Below, piece by piece: positions 24,915-33,693 of a DNA stretch of 64,000 nt. Within the stretch, counting starts at the first letter, position 1; each line of letters opens with the position of its first letter. This stretch comes from Methylomonas koyamae (lineage in GTDB: Bacteria > Pseudomonadota > Gammaproteobacteria > Methylococcales > Methylomonadaceae). The notes beneath the pieces are model-generated. The model did not search any database. It saw only the letters and a program-made list of their open reading frames with translations, and was not told where the DNA came from. Made by a program: the position numbers and the translations under genes. Location of the stretch: the NCBI RefSeq assembly GCF_006483455.1, contig NZ_PPPU01000036.1, positions 1 through 64,000 on the forward strand. Direction: 5' to 3'.

Positions 24915-24949
24915 AAAGCCTGCCCGGAAACGGAGCGGGCTTTTTTTTT
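24915..24949 (+). terminator. Terminator immediately downstream of the late promoter (tR'-like)
   Basis: Stem AAAGCCTGC / GCGGGCTTT with an inner CCG-GAAA-CGG hairpin, ending in nine T (24941-24949). The place between the Q-like gene and the terminase genes fits Q-controlled read-through. Confidence 0.8.
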
Positions 24950-25111
24950 GGATTTTTTCCGTTCGCGGCGTGTGCGCGATTGTCGTCGGTGTATGGCGAT
25001 GTTTTCCCCCTGCCTTATGTTTACCTTTTTGGCGAATCTAGCCAAAACAGACGGTTTTGATGTAAACAGCGCCGCGAAATTGTTTACTTTTGTTTACTTT
25101 TTCCGTTTCCC

Positions 25112-25678
25112 ATGAAAATTGTCACGCCTGATATGACGCTCGATGAGTTGCGCGAGTTGGTCAGCGATAAGGAATGGCAGTTTTGCCATAACCTGCTGTT
25201 GACGACCAACGCCAGCAAAGCGGCGATCATGGCCGGATTTTCCGAGAAAACGGCCAAACAGCAAGCCAGCCGGATGCTGACCACGCGCAAAGAGATTCAA
25301 CGCATCGTGGAGATTTTGCGTGGCGAGCGGGAAAGCCGGTTGCAGGTGCGGCAGGATAACGTGTTGCGTGAAGTGGGCCGGATTGCGTTATGCGATCCGC
25401 GCAAGGCATTTGACGAGAACAATTGTTTGTTGCCGCCGACCGAATGGCCGGATGAGATTGCAGCTTCGATTGCCAGCATTAAGGTGATGGAAGTGTTCGA
25501 TAGCAAAGGCGTAAAAATCGGCGAGACCAAGGAAATCAAGTTTTGGTCCAAAACCGATGCGTTGACGCTGGCCGCGCGGCATCTTGGCATGTTGAAAGAC
25601 AACGTGACGATCGACATTACCGATCAATTAGCGGACCGCCTGGCCCGCGCTAAATCGCGTGTCGAAACAGGCGATTGA
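25112..25678 (+). CDS. Terminase small subunit
   Basis: 188 residues. The N-terminal HTH region matches Terminase_2 style proteins: LVSDKEWQFCHNLLLTTNASKAAIMAGFSEKTAKQQASRMLTTRKEIQRIV. The C-terminal part (FWSKTDALTLAARHLGML) is the usual oligomerisation and partner-binding tail. ATG 25112 has no clear Shine-Dalgarno; Met8 is the other candidate. Recognises the packaging site. Overlaps the large subunit gene by 20 nt. Confidence 0.83.
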   Translation: MKIVTPDMTLDELRELVSDKEWQFCHNLLLTTNASKAAIMAGFSEKTAKQQASRMLTTRKEIQRIVEILRGERESRLQVRQDNVLREVGRIALCDPRKAFDENNCLLPPTEWPDEIAASIASIKVMEVFDSKGVKIGETKEIKFWSKTDALTLAARHLGMLKDNVTIDITDQLADRLARAKSRVETGD

Positions 25679-27146
25679 TGAGCTGATCGAGCTGGCGGCC
25701 GAGTGCCGCTACGATCCGCACCGTTGGAGCCTGCTGGCCTGGGATTGGGGCCACGGCGCATTGGCCGGCAAATCCGGTCCGCGCGAGTGGCAGCGCGAAA
25801 TCAATCTGGCGATCCGCGATCATTTGAGCGACCCGTCCACGCGATTCCAGCCGCTACAGATTTCCATCGCTTCCGGTCACGGTATCGGCAAATCTGCCCA
25901 GGTCGGCATGCTGGTGAACTGGGCACTGTCGACCTGCGACGATGCCAAGGTTCTGATCACCGCCAACACCGGCAACCAGCTGAAAACCAAAACCTCCCCG
26001 GAAGTTGGCAAGTGGAATCGGTTATCGATTACCGCGCCTTGGTTTGATGTGCATACGATGTCGATCACGTCGAAAGACAAAGAGCACGCCGCCGAGTGGC
26101 GGGCAGACTTTGTGACGTGGTCGAAAGACAACGTCGATGCATTCGCAGGTCTGCACAACCAGGGCAAACGCATTTTGCTGATCTTCGATGAAGCATCCGG
26201 TATTCATTCCCGAGTCTGGGAAACGGCGCAAGGCGCATTGACCGACGAAGAGACCGAGATTATCTGGATCGCATTCGGTAACCCGTTGCGCAATACCGGC
26301 GAGTTCCGCGAGTGCTTCCGGAAACAGCGCGATGCCTGGGTACATCGCCAGATCGATAGCCGCACGGTGGAAGGCACGAACAAGGCGCTGATCAGCAAGT
26401 GGGAGAAAACCTACGGCGTGGACAGCGACTTTTTCAAGACGCGGGTGCGCGGCATGTTCCCGGCGGTGTCTGTAAAGCAGTTGATTTCTACCGAGTACGT
26501 CGACGCGGCACGCGGCCGGCATTTACGCACCGAGCAATTTAACTTTGCCGCTGTCGTGTTGACGTGCGATCCGGCTTGGCAGGGCGACGACGATCTGGTC
26601 ATTGCCAAACGCCAAGGGCTGGCGAGCTGGATCCTGCGGGTTATTCCGAAGAACGATAACGACTTCGAGATCGCGACCATTCTGGCGGCGCTGGAAGACG
26701 AGCACGACGCCGACGCGGTGTTTATCGATGCTGGTTACGGTACCGGGATCTATTCCGCCGGCAAGACTCAAGGCCGCGATTGGACGCTGGTGTGGTTTAG
26801 CGGCAAGTCAAGCAACCCAGGCTGTTTGAACAAACGGGCCGAGATGTGGGTAGCGATGCGGGATTGGTTACGCGACGGCGGCTCGATACCGGACGATCAA
26901 GAGCTGTACGACGATTTGATCGGGCCGGAGACGGTGCCGCGCAGCGACGGCATTATCCAGCTGGAAAGCAAAGCAGACATGAAAGACCGGGGACTACCCT
27001 CACCCAACCGCGGCGATGCGTTGGCGCTGAGCTTTGCCTTCCCGGTCAACAAGAAACATCGCGGCCCGCGCGGCAATGTCGCCGACGCTCGCCGCAATTA
27101 CGATCCGCACAGTGTATTGAACAGAAACCACGGCAAAAGACGATGA
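25659..27146 (+). CDS. Terminase large subunit
   Basis: 495 residues from GTG 25659. ATPase: Walker A SGHGIGKS (72-79), Walker B ILLIFDEAS (172-180). RNase H-like nuclease domain: Asp in VLTCDPAW, Asp in VFIDAGYG, and NRGDALALSF near the C-terminus. Together these form the DNA-packaging motor and headful or site-specific cutter. Its stop overlaps the next ATG. Confidence 0.92.
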   Translation: MSKQAIDELIELAAECRYDPHRWSLLAWDWGHGALAGKSGPREWQREINLAIRDHLSDPSTRFQPLQISIASGHGIGKSAQVGMLVNWALSTCDDAKVLITANTGNQLKTKTSPEVGKWNRLSITAPWFDVHTMSITSKDKEHAAEWRADFVTWSKDNVDAFAGLHNQGKRILLIFDEASGIHSRVWETAQGALTDEETEIIWIAFGNPLRNTGEFRECFRKQRDAWVHRQIDSRTVEGTNKALISKWEKTYGVDSDFFKTRVRGMFPAVSVKQLISTEYVDAARGRHLRTEQFNFAAVVLTCDPAWQGDDDLVIAKRQGLASWILRVIPKNDNDFEIATILAALEDEHDADAVFIDAGYGTGIYSAGKTQGRDWTLVWFSGKSSNPGCLNKRAEMWVAMRDWLRDGGSIPDDQELYDDLIGPETVPRSDGIIQLESKADMKDRGLPSPNRGDALALSFAFPVNKKHRGPRGNVADARRNYDPHSVLNRNHGKRR

Positions 27147-27424
27147 TCAGAATGTATCTTTTCGGCGCATTGCCGATGACACTCGGCTGCTTTATGGGCG
27201 GCGGCGGCTCTGCCCCTGCTGCCCCACCGCCGGCATCGCCACCGCCGCAAATCGCCAAGACGCCGGATGCTCCAGCCGTTAGAGCCAACACGGCTAACCA
27301 AAACATTGCGCAAGGCCGCGGCGAGCCGAAATCGACGTTTGTGACCGGCGGCATGGGCGATGCCATCGGCGACGAGAAATTAAGCCGGAAAACCCTGCTG
27401 GGCCAAGCCTACGGTAACGCGTAG
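27143..27424 (+). CDS. Small phage protein between terminase and portal
   Basis: 93 residues, ATG 27143 inside the terminase stop (ATGA). A short hydrophobic start MIRMYLFGALPMTLGC, then a Pro/Ala-rich linker (APAAPPPASPPP) and a C-terminal part with TFVTGGMGD and SRKTLLG. A small protein at this position is common in podoviral head modules. The N-terminus mimics a lipoprotein signal but the box is not canonical. Confidence 0.68.
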   Translation: MIRMYLFGALPMTLGCFMGGGGSAPAAPPPASPPPQIAKTPDAPAVRANTANQNIAQGRGEPKSTFVTGGMGDAIGDEKLSRKTLLGQAYGNA

Positions 27425-29073
27425 TGGAACTGATCAAACAGTTAAACAGCCGGATTACCGCGCTGGATAACGAGCGCTCGCCGTTTTTTGCGCATTACCA
27501 GGAGATATCGCGCTATGTGATGCCGCGATTGGGCCGGTATTTTGTCGACGACAAGAACGCAAGCCAATTGCGTTACAACGACATCCTGGACAACACGGCC
27601 ACGCGGGCGCTGCGCATTTCCTCTGCCGGCATGATGGCCGGCATGTCCAGCCCGTCGCGGCCGTGGTTTAAGTACGGCATCCCCGACCAGGATCTGATGA
27701 AGTATCGGCCGGTCAAAATCTGGCTAGATACGGTGACGGCGCGCACGCAGTACGTGCTGAGCAAATCAAACGCCTATCGCGTATTGCATAGCATGTACGA
27801 CGAGTTGCTCGCATTCGGTACGGCAGCGGCTTTTAACGCCGTGGATTTCGGCAACGTGCTGCATCTGCACGGCTTCACCGCCGGTGAATATTTCATTGCA
27901 TCCAATTTCAAAGGGGACGTCGACACGCTCTATCGGAAGTACAAAGTCACTGTTGCGGCGTTGGCAAAGGAGTTCGGCTTGCCGGCTGTGTCCGACAATG
28001 TCCGCGGCATGTACGACCGCGGCAACTATGATGCTTGGGTGACGATTTGCCACGCAATCGAACCGCGCCTGGATCGCGATGCAACCAAAAAAGACGCGCG
28101 CAATATGCCGTTCCGGTCGGTGTATTGGGAAGAAGGCAAAAATGACAAGGTGCTGCGGGAGAGCGGTTTTCGCCGTTTCCCTTGTCTGGCACCACGCTGG
28201 TTGCTGCGTCCTGGCGATGTCTACGGCGACTCGCCGGCGATGGACGCCCTAGGCGATATCAAACAATTGCAGACCGAGCAATTGGATAAATCCAAGGCCA
28301 TCAATTACCAAGCCGATCCGCCGATCCAGGTGCCAAGCTCAATGCAGAATCGGGATGCCGATTTTCTGCCGGGCGGTGTGACGTATTACGACCCAATTGC
28401 CGGGGCGCACCCGATCAAGAATGCGTTTGAGGTGCCGCTGGATATCCGGAACTTGGTTCTGGACCTACAGGACATCAGGCAGCGCATTAACAGTGCGTTT
28501 TATACCGACCTGTTTCTTATGATCAGTCAGCAGAACACCACCATGACCGCGACCGAAGTGGTTGAGCGCCACGAAGAGAAGTTGATGGCGCTGGGCCCGG
28601 TGCTGGAACGGCTGGGTAATGAAATGCTCGATCCTTTGGTAGAAACCACCTTCGAGCGTTTGCTGGATGCCGGCATGTTGCCACCGCCGCCAAAAGAGCT
28701 GGAAGGCAGCGATTTAAACATCGAGTACATCTCGATTCTGGCTCAGGCGCAAAAACTGGCCGAAGTGAACAACGTCGACCAGTTTGTCAGCCGCATCGGC
28801 CAATTCGGCGCGATCAAACCCGAAGCCCTGGACCGGCTTGACGGCGATTATTACGTCGAGCTGCTATCCGACAAACTAGCGACCGATCCGCGCTTGATTG
28901 TACCGATCGAGCAAGCGATGGCGATCAGAGACCAACGCGCCAAAGCCATGGCCCAAGCCCAGCAACAAGCCGCGTTGGTGCAAGGCGCCGATGCCATGAG
29001 CAAGCTGGGCCGAACCCCGACCGCCGGCACCCTGGCCGGCAACGTCATCGAAGGACAATTTAACCGCGCATGA
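27424..29073 (+). CDS. Portal protein (podovirus head-tail connector)
   Basis: 549 residues; GTG 27424 overlaps the previous stop (TAGTG). Typical start LIKQLNSRITALDNERSPFFAHYQEISRYVMPRLGRY, then LRISSAGMMAGMSSPSRPWFKYGI, VLHSMYDELLAFGTAAAFN and the late block INSAFYTDLFLMISQQNTTMTATEVVERHEEKLMALGPVLERL. This is the T7 gp8/BPP-1-type portal. A C-terminal Gln/Ala-rich tail follows. Confidence 0.9.
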   Translation: MELIKQLNSRITALDNERSPFFAHYQEISRYVMPRLGRYFVDDKNASQLRYNDILDNTATRALRISSAGMMAGMSSPSRPWFKYGIPDQDLMKYRPVKIWLDTVTARTQYVLSKSNAYRVLHSMYDELLAFGTAAAFNAVDFGNVLHLHGFTAGEYFIASNFKGDVDTLYRKYKVTVAALAKEFGLPAVSDNVRGMYDRGNYDAWVTICHAIEPRLDRDATKKDARNMPFRSVYWEEGKNDKVLRESGFRRFPCLAPRWLLRPGDVYGDSPAMDALGDIKQLQTEQLDKSKAINYQADPPIQVPSSMQNRDADFLPGGVTYYDPIAGAHPIKNAFEVPLDIRNLVLDLQDIRQRINSAFYTDLFLMISQQNTTMTATEVVERHEEKLMALGPVLERLGNEMLDPLVETTFERLLDAGMLPPPPKELEGSDLNIEYISILAQAQKLAEVNNVDQFVSRIGQFGAIKPEALDRLDGDYYVELLSDKLATDPRLIVPIEQAMAIRDQRAKAMAQAQQQAALVQGADAMSKLGRTPTAGTLAGNVIEGQFNRA

Positions 29074-29384
29074 GCAACCACGACACGGAAAGCCTGAAGC
29101 GGCAACGCGAGCAGGAGGATAGGCAGCGCGCGTTGCAAAAGCTTAACCAAGCCAAAGACTTGTCGGTATTGCTGAGCATGCCTGAGGGGCGGCGTTTTTT
29201 GCGGCGATTGCTGCACCTCTGCGGCGTGTATCGGATCAGTTACGTCGCCGGCGATACCCATGCCACGGCCTACCGCGAAGGCGCCCGCAATATCGGCAAT
29301 TTGTATTTGGCGGAAATCCAGGCCCAACCCGAACTGTTTTTTCAACTGATAACCGAAGACGACCCACATGACTACTCAAAGTGA
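29070..29384 (+). CDS. Bbp19-like phage protein
   Basis: 104 residues, overlapping the portal stop by 4 nt. Pattern VLLSMPEGRRFLRRLLHLCGVYRISYVAGDTHATAYREGARNIGNLYLAEIQAQPELF matches the Bbp19 family of Bordetella phage BPP-1-like podoviruses. Virion-assembly associated; exact role unknown. Confidence 0.8.
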   Translation: MSNHDTESLKRQREQEDRQRALQKLNQAKDLSVLLSMPEGRRFLRRLLHLCGVYRISYVAGDTHATAYREGARNIGNLYLAEIQAQPELFFQLITEDDPHDYSK

Positions 29385-30054
29385 TACCAGCGCCGACACT
29401 GGCGCAACCGGAACCACCGGCGGCGAAGGCCAAACGACGAGCGAATCCACCAACACCAACCCAGCGAGCACGTCTGCTGCCGCTACCGGTACTGACACCG
29501 GTAGCGGCGCGGCCGATAGCACAGATGCAGGCGCCGACGGCGCCGAAACCGGCAATACCAGCGGCAGCGAACAGCAAACCGGCGCCCCGGAGACCTATGC
29601 CGACTTTACGGTACCGGACGGCGTCGCTGTCGATCAGGAATTGCTCGGCGAATTCACCACCACCGCGAAAGCGTTAAATCTGAGACAGGAAGACGCGCAA
29701 AAACTGGCGGACCTGGGCGCGAAAATGGCGCAAAAAATCAGCAACGACATGTATGCCCAGCACCAAGCCAACGTTGAAAGTTGGGTTGAGCAAGTCAAGG
29801 CCGATCCTGAGATCGGCGGCGATAAGTTGGAAGCCAGCCTGGCAGTGGTGCCGCCGGTGTTGAAAACCTTCGGCAGCGACGCGCTAGTCGAGTTGTTAGA
29901 CCAAACCGGCTATGGCAATCATCCGGCCATCGTCAAATTCTTCGTCAACGTCGGCAAAGCCATCGGCGAAGACACTCTGGTGCCGGGTGGCGCCAATACC
30001 GCGGGCGGCGAAAAAACCATCGCCCAACGCATGTATCCCAATATGAAACCCTAG
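29368..30054 (+). CDS. Capsid scaffold-like protein
   Basis: 228 residues. The first ~75 are low-complexity Thr/Ser/Gly/Asp, then a helical acidic region (LLGEFTTTAKALNLRQEDAQKLADLGAKMAQKI) and a C-terminal GGEKTIAQRMYPNMKP, the basic-ended tail found in podoviral scaffolds just upstream of the capsid gene. It overlaps the Bbp19-like gene by 17 nt. Confidence 0.75.
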   Translation: MTTQSDTSADTGATGTTGGEGQTTSESTNTNPASTSAAATGTDTGSGAADSTDAGADGAETGNTSGSEQQTGAPETYADFTVPDGVAVDQELLGEFTTTAKALNLRQEDAQKLADLGAKMAQKISNDMYAQHQANVESWVEQVKADPEIGGDKLEASLAVVPPVLKTFGSDALVELLDQTGYGNHPAIVKFFVNVGKAIGEDTLVPGGANTAGGEKTIAQRMYPNMKP

Positions 30055-30063
30055 GAGAAAACT

Positions 30064-31083
30064 ATGGCAGTGTTAAGCACTGGCCGGTTAACACTGGCCG
30101 ACGTGTCAAAACGTTACACCCCGGACGGCAAGATCGATCCGCTGGCGGAATTGCTCAGCCAACAAAACGACATACTTGAAGATGTCGTGATGGTCGAAGC
30201 CAATCAACCCACCAGTCACGTGGTGAATATTCGCACCGGTCTTCCAACCGTTTATTGGCGTTCTTACAACGCCGGCGTGCCCAGCAGCAAATCGACCTCG
30301 GCGCAAATTACTGAGCCCTGCGCAATGATGGAAGCGCGTTCGACCATCGACGCCAAGCTGCTGCAATTGAACGGCGGCGGCCCGGAATTCCGCTTATCGG
30401 AAGAATCGGCGTTTATCGAGGCGATGGGACAGGAATTTACCGGAAAGCTGTTCAACGGCAACGTGGGCCTGGACCCGAAAACCTTCACCGGCTTAGCCAC
30501 CCGATACAGTTCCACCAGCGCCGGCAACGGCGGTAACGTGATCTTGGGCGGCGGCGCCGGCTCGGACAATGCCTCGATGTACCTGATTGTTTGGGGACCG
30601 CAAACCGTATTTTGTACTTATCCGAAAGGCTCGAAAGCCGGCTTGGTCAATAAAGATCTCGGCATTCAGCAAGTGGCGGATGAAAGCGGCAATCGCTTTG
30701 AGGCCATGGAATCGTTGTTCCAATGGGATTGCGGTTTGGTGGTCAAGGATTGGCGCTATGCGATTCGGATTGCCAATATCGACGTCTCGGACTGGGTAGG
30801 CGTAACCGGCAGCCAGGCGGCCTCTGCGTCGACCAATTTGCTGAAGCTGATGGCCCGCGCAATCGCCCGCATCCCCAATATGAACATGGGCCGGGCCGCG
30901 TTTTACGCCAACCGTTCGATTCGTGAAGGCTTGATGATCCAAGCTTTGGACAAATCCAACGCAGCCTTGGGCGTGCAAGAAGCATTGACCCAATTCGGCA
31001 ACACCATCCACGAACTGCGCTATCTGGGCATCCCGATTCGCGGCGTCGACGGACTGGGCATCGCTGAAACGCTGGTGTCTTAA
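30064..31083 (+). CDS. Major capsid protein (BPP-1-like)
   Basis: 339 residues, ATG 30064 with AGGAG 7-9 nt upstream. TLADVSKRYTPDGKIDPLAELLSQQNDILEDVVMVEANQPTSHVVNIRTGLPTVYWRSYNAGV is typical of this HK97-like major capsid family; it ends with ALTQFGNTIHELRYLGIPIRGVDGL. The strong ribosome site and position after the scaffold gene fit. Confidence 0.9.
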   Translation: MAVLSTGRLTLADVSKRYTPDGKIDPLAELLSQQNDILEDVVMVEANQPTSHVVNIRTGLPTVYWRSYNAGVPSSKSTSAQITEPCAMMEARSTIDAKLLQLNGGGPEFRLSEESAFIEAMGQEFTGKLFNGNVGLDPKTFTGLATRYSSTSAGNGGNVILGGGAGSDNASMYLIVWGPQTVFCTYPKGSKAGLVNKDLGIQQVADESGNRFEAMESLFQWDCGLVVKDWRYAIRIANIDVSDWVGVTGSQAASASTNLLKLMARAIARIPNMNMGRAAFYANRSIREGLMIQALDKSNAALGVQEALTQFGNTIHELRYLGIPIRGVDGLGIAETLVS

Positions 31084-31113
31084 TTTACCTGCGCTGATTC
31101 TTTAGGAGGAACC

Positions 31114-31566
31114 ATGCTCACAGACGCATTATTGCAATTATCCGCCGCGCAGGCCGTCACCACGACCGCGGTATCCACCAACACCATCGATCTTGGCGTC
31201 AACCGCGACATGGGCCAGGGTTCCGATTTGTACGCGGTATTTACCGTGGACGAAACGGTGACCGCAGCCGGCGCGGCGACGGTAACGTTTCAAATCATCA
31301 GCTCGGCGGCGTCCAACCTGTCGTCGCCGACGGTACTGATCGAATCGGCACCCATCGGCAAAGCAGAGCTGACGGCAGGACGCGATCCTATCGCGATCTG
31401 CCTGCCGGAAAGCTTTTTGAACGCCCAGCCAATTGGCCAGCGCTATCTCGGGGTGCAGTACACCATTGCCACCGGTCCATTGACCGCCGGCAAGTTCACC
31501 TGCTCCATCACGGATAGCGAAGTGTCCAGCAACAAAAACTATCCATCCGGATTTACTGTGTTTTAA
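31114..31566 (+). CDS. Bbp16-like capsid cement protein
   Basis: 150 residues, ATG 31114 with AGGAGG 5-6 nt upstream. LTDALLQLSAAQAVTTTAVSTNTIDLGVNRDMGQG ... LYAVFTVDETVTAAGAATVTFQIISSA matches Bbp16-type cement proteins, mostly beta. Stabilises the capsid lattice. Confidence 0.85.
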   Translation: MLTDALLQLSAAQAVTTTAVSTNTIDLGVNRDMGQGSDLYAVFTVDETVTAAGAATVTFQIISSAASNLSSPTVLIESAPIGKAELTAGRDPIAICLPESFLNAQPIGQRYLGVQYTIATGPLTAGKFTCSITDSEVSSNKNYPSGFTVF

Positions 31567-31576
31567 CGGGTGAACC

Positions 31577-31882
31577 ATGCCTAAGTACATAGCCCACAGT
31601 AAAACCTGGCTCAGCCACGAAAACCGGTTGGTGGACGCTGGACAAGAGTTTGACACCACGTTTCCGGAGGGCATGAAGCTCGCCGGCAACATCGAGTTGG
31701 TGGAAGACAAGACCGCGCCGACCAGGACCCGCCGGCCGCGCGTAGTTAAAACCGGCAGCGATCAAGGCGGAGACAGCGATCAAACCGGCAGCGACACCGA
31801 CAACACCGGCGACGACGATCAAGGCCAGGACGACGGCAGCGATGCTGATACCGGCGATCTTGACGATACCAGCGGCGATTGA
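31577..31882 (+). CDS. Small virion-module protein with acidic low-complexity tail
   Basis: 101 residues. The first ~45 form a compact beta segment (YIAHSKTWLSHENRLVDAGQEFDTTFPEG), then RTRRPRVVKTG and a ~35-residue Asp/Gly/Ser/Thr repeat. Position after the cement gene suggests a structural or assembly role. Confidence 0.65.
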   Translation: MPKYIAHSKTWLSHENRLVDAGQEFDTTFPEGMKLAGNIELVEDKTAPTRTRRPRVVKTGSDQGGDSDQTGSDTDNTGDDDQGQDDGSDADTGDLDDTSGD

Positions 31883-31889
31883 CGCCATA

Positions 31890-31920
31890 CGGGCAGGCTG
31901 AAAGGCCTGCCCGGTTTTAT
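31890..31920 (+). terminator. Terminator after the capsid module
   Basis: Stem CGGGCAGGC (31890-31898) / GCCTGCCCG (31905-31913), then GTTTTATTTT. Separates capsid genes from the deacetylase-like gene. Confidence 0.83.
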
Positions 31921-31960
31921 TTTATTAGCATAATTAGCAGCACCAATACGGAGCAACGAT

Positions 31961-33439
31961 ATGTCTAGACAACATCCTGGCGGGGGTATTTTTTTAACAG
32001 ACGACGCTGGCGAGAAAGTTATTGGCGCCAAAAGTCCGGACGGAAGTGAGTCAAGTATTATTGCAAAATACAACCCGTTTGCTGCTTTGCCGTCTCCATT
32101 TGTGACTGGTGACGGTGTTTTACAACATGGAAATAAGCTGGTTCTTGTTCACAACAAAGAAGCAACAGAGGTCGCTACTTATAAACAGCAAAGCGTCAAC
32201 CGCATGGTGTGCGACTGGTCGCCGTCGCTTGGCACGCTTTCGGCTATAAACGGCACGTTTGCGCTGGATTCCACTGTAACCATTCAAGGCAAGCCCGCAA
32301 TTAAGGCCACTGGATCGGCGACAACGCCCTTCACTGGAACCCTGACGTTTACAAACCCGATCAGTTTTGCCACGTTTAAAAACATTACCATACCGGTAAT
32401 CATTACGTGCAACGAAACTGCATCTGGTATTGCTGCAAACTCAATTAAGTTTGTACTGACCACTAGCACGGGGAAAACCATTTCACTGACGGTTCACCAC
32501 ACACAAGACATGACGCCGGGGGTTCCGTATGAGTTTAACTGGAACCGTGATTACGACTACAACAACGCCAACTTTTTCAACTATACGGGCGGTGCTACCG
32601 TTGCAACGCTGGATTCAGAGTCAATTACCAGCATTGCATTAACATTCACGACCGGAGCGAGCTCTGCTAGTTATCCGATTTGGCTTGGCCCAGTTAAATT
32701 GGATTGCGCTCCGGCTGACCAAAAAGGCCGAATTTATTTGCGGGTAGACGGCCCCTATGCCACGCACATGAATGTGTTGGACGTGCTAAATAAATACGGC
32801 GTCAATGCGATTTTTGGCTTGCGTAAGCAATTAGTCGGTTCCGAGTTAACCGAATCGCAAATGAACACTATTTATGAGGCCGGCAATGATTGGTGGCACC
32901 ACACGTTTGCAAGCAACAAAACCGGCGGCTATGTCAATGCAACAGACTGGCCTACAGCGTTTGACATCATTAACGACCACTTGAATCAATGGGCCTACAT
33001 GGCTTCAATGGGCTGGACTCGTGGTATCGGTTTCAGTGTGCGGGCGTTTACCGATTTGTTCCCGTCATCTGTAGGCATGGCGCGTCAATTTTTGGTTAGG
33101 GATGCATTGCTGGCATCTGGAATCAAGTTAATGAGCGGCTCACAAACCGTTGTTGGTCGAAAAATTCCTATCGGATATGGCCCGATTGCCGGTTTGCCAA
33201 TATTGAAATACGCCATATCAACCAGCGACTCCACCACGCTGCAGAACCTGATCGATGTAGCCGACATTGCGGCAACTACAAAAACCGGTCAAACCATCTT
33301 GATGCATGGCGCTGGCGGTGCTCCTGGGAATCAAGGCCTATCGGTTAGCGTGTTAGATCAATTCATCGCCCGCGTCAAGGCCCGCTCGGATGTGGAAATC
33401 GTCAAGCTTACCGACGACGCTTACAAGTACTACCTGTAA
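31961..33439 (+). CDS. Phage polysaccharide-deacetylase-like protein, possible receptor-binding or depolymerase component
   Basis: 492 residues. N-terminal ~255 residues are beta-rich and repeat-like, as in virion-attached domains. From ~262 the sequence looks like a NodB-type deacetylase fold: GRIYLRVDGPYATHMNVLDVLNKYGVNAIFGL (Asp of motif 1), NDWWHHTFASN (His-rich motif 2), ending QTILMHGAGGAP and IARVKARSDVEIVKLTDDA. The canonical TFDDG is reduced to RVDGP, so catalysis is uncertain. AT-richer than neighbouring genes, with its own terminator before it, so it may be a later acquisition. Confidence 0.65.
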   Translation: MSRQHPGGGIFLTDDAGEKVIGAKSPDGSESSIIAKYNPFAALPSPFVTGDGVLQHGNKLVLVHNKEATEVATYKQQSVNRMVCDWSPSLGTLSAINGTFALDSTVTIQGKPAIKATGSATTPFTGTLTFTNPISFATFKNITIPVIITCNETASGIAANSIKFVLTTSTGKTISLTVHHTQDMTPGVPYEFNWNRDYDYNNANFFNYTGGATVATLDSESITSIALTFTTGASSASYPIWLGPVKLDCAPADQKGRIYLRVDGPYATHMNVLDVLNKYGVNAIFGLRKQLVGSELTESQMNTIYEAGNDWWHHTFASNKTGGYVNATDWPTAFDIINDHLNQWAYMASMGWTRGIGFSVRAFTDLFPSSVGMARQFLVRDALLASGIKLMSGSQTVVGRKIPIGYGPIAGLPILKYAISTSDSTTLQNLIDVADIAATTKTGQTILMHGAGGAPGNQGLSVSVLDQFIARVKARSDVEIVKLTDDAYKYYL

Positions 33440-33693
33440 TGACCTACCAAGAACTCTTCAACATCGCCATCACTCTGGCGGGGATTTTGGGCGGGTGGAT
33501 ACTCAAGACGGTTTGGGAATCGATCAAGGATTTGCAAAAAGCCGACCGCGAGATATTCGACAAGATTCACGAGCTGGACAAGGTCGTTGCCGGCGACTAT
33601 GTGCGCAAAGACTATCTCGAGCGCATCGTCGACGCCTTATTTCGCAAACTTGACTCCATGAACGATAAGCTAGACGGCAAGGTGGATAAATGA
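33439..33693 (+). CDS. Small membrane-anchored coiled-coil protein
   Basis: 84 residues; ATG 33439 overlaps the previous stop (TAATG). One hydrophobic helix at ~6-24 (LFNIAITLAGILGGWIL), then an amphipathic coiled coil (ESIKDLQKADREIFDKIHELDKVV ... LFRKLDSMNDKLDG). The same arrangement occurs in small phage proteins near tail genes; function unclear. Confidence 0.7.
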   Translation: MTYQELFNIAITLAGILGGWILKTVWESIKDLQKADREIFDKIHELDKVVAGDYVRKDYLERIVDALFRKLDSMNDKLDGKVDK

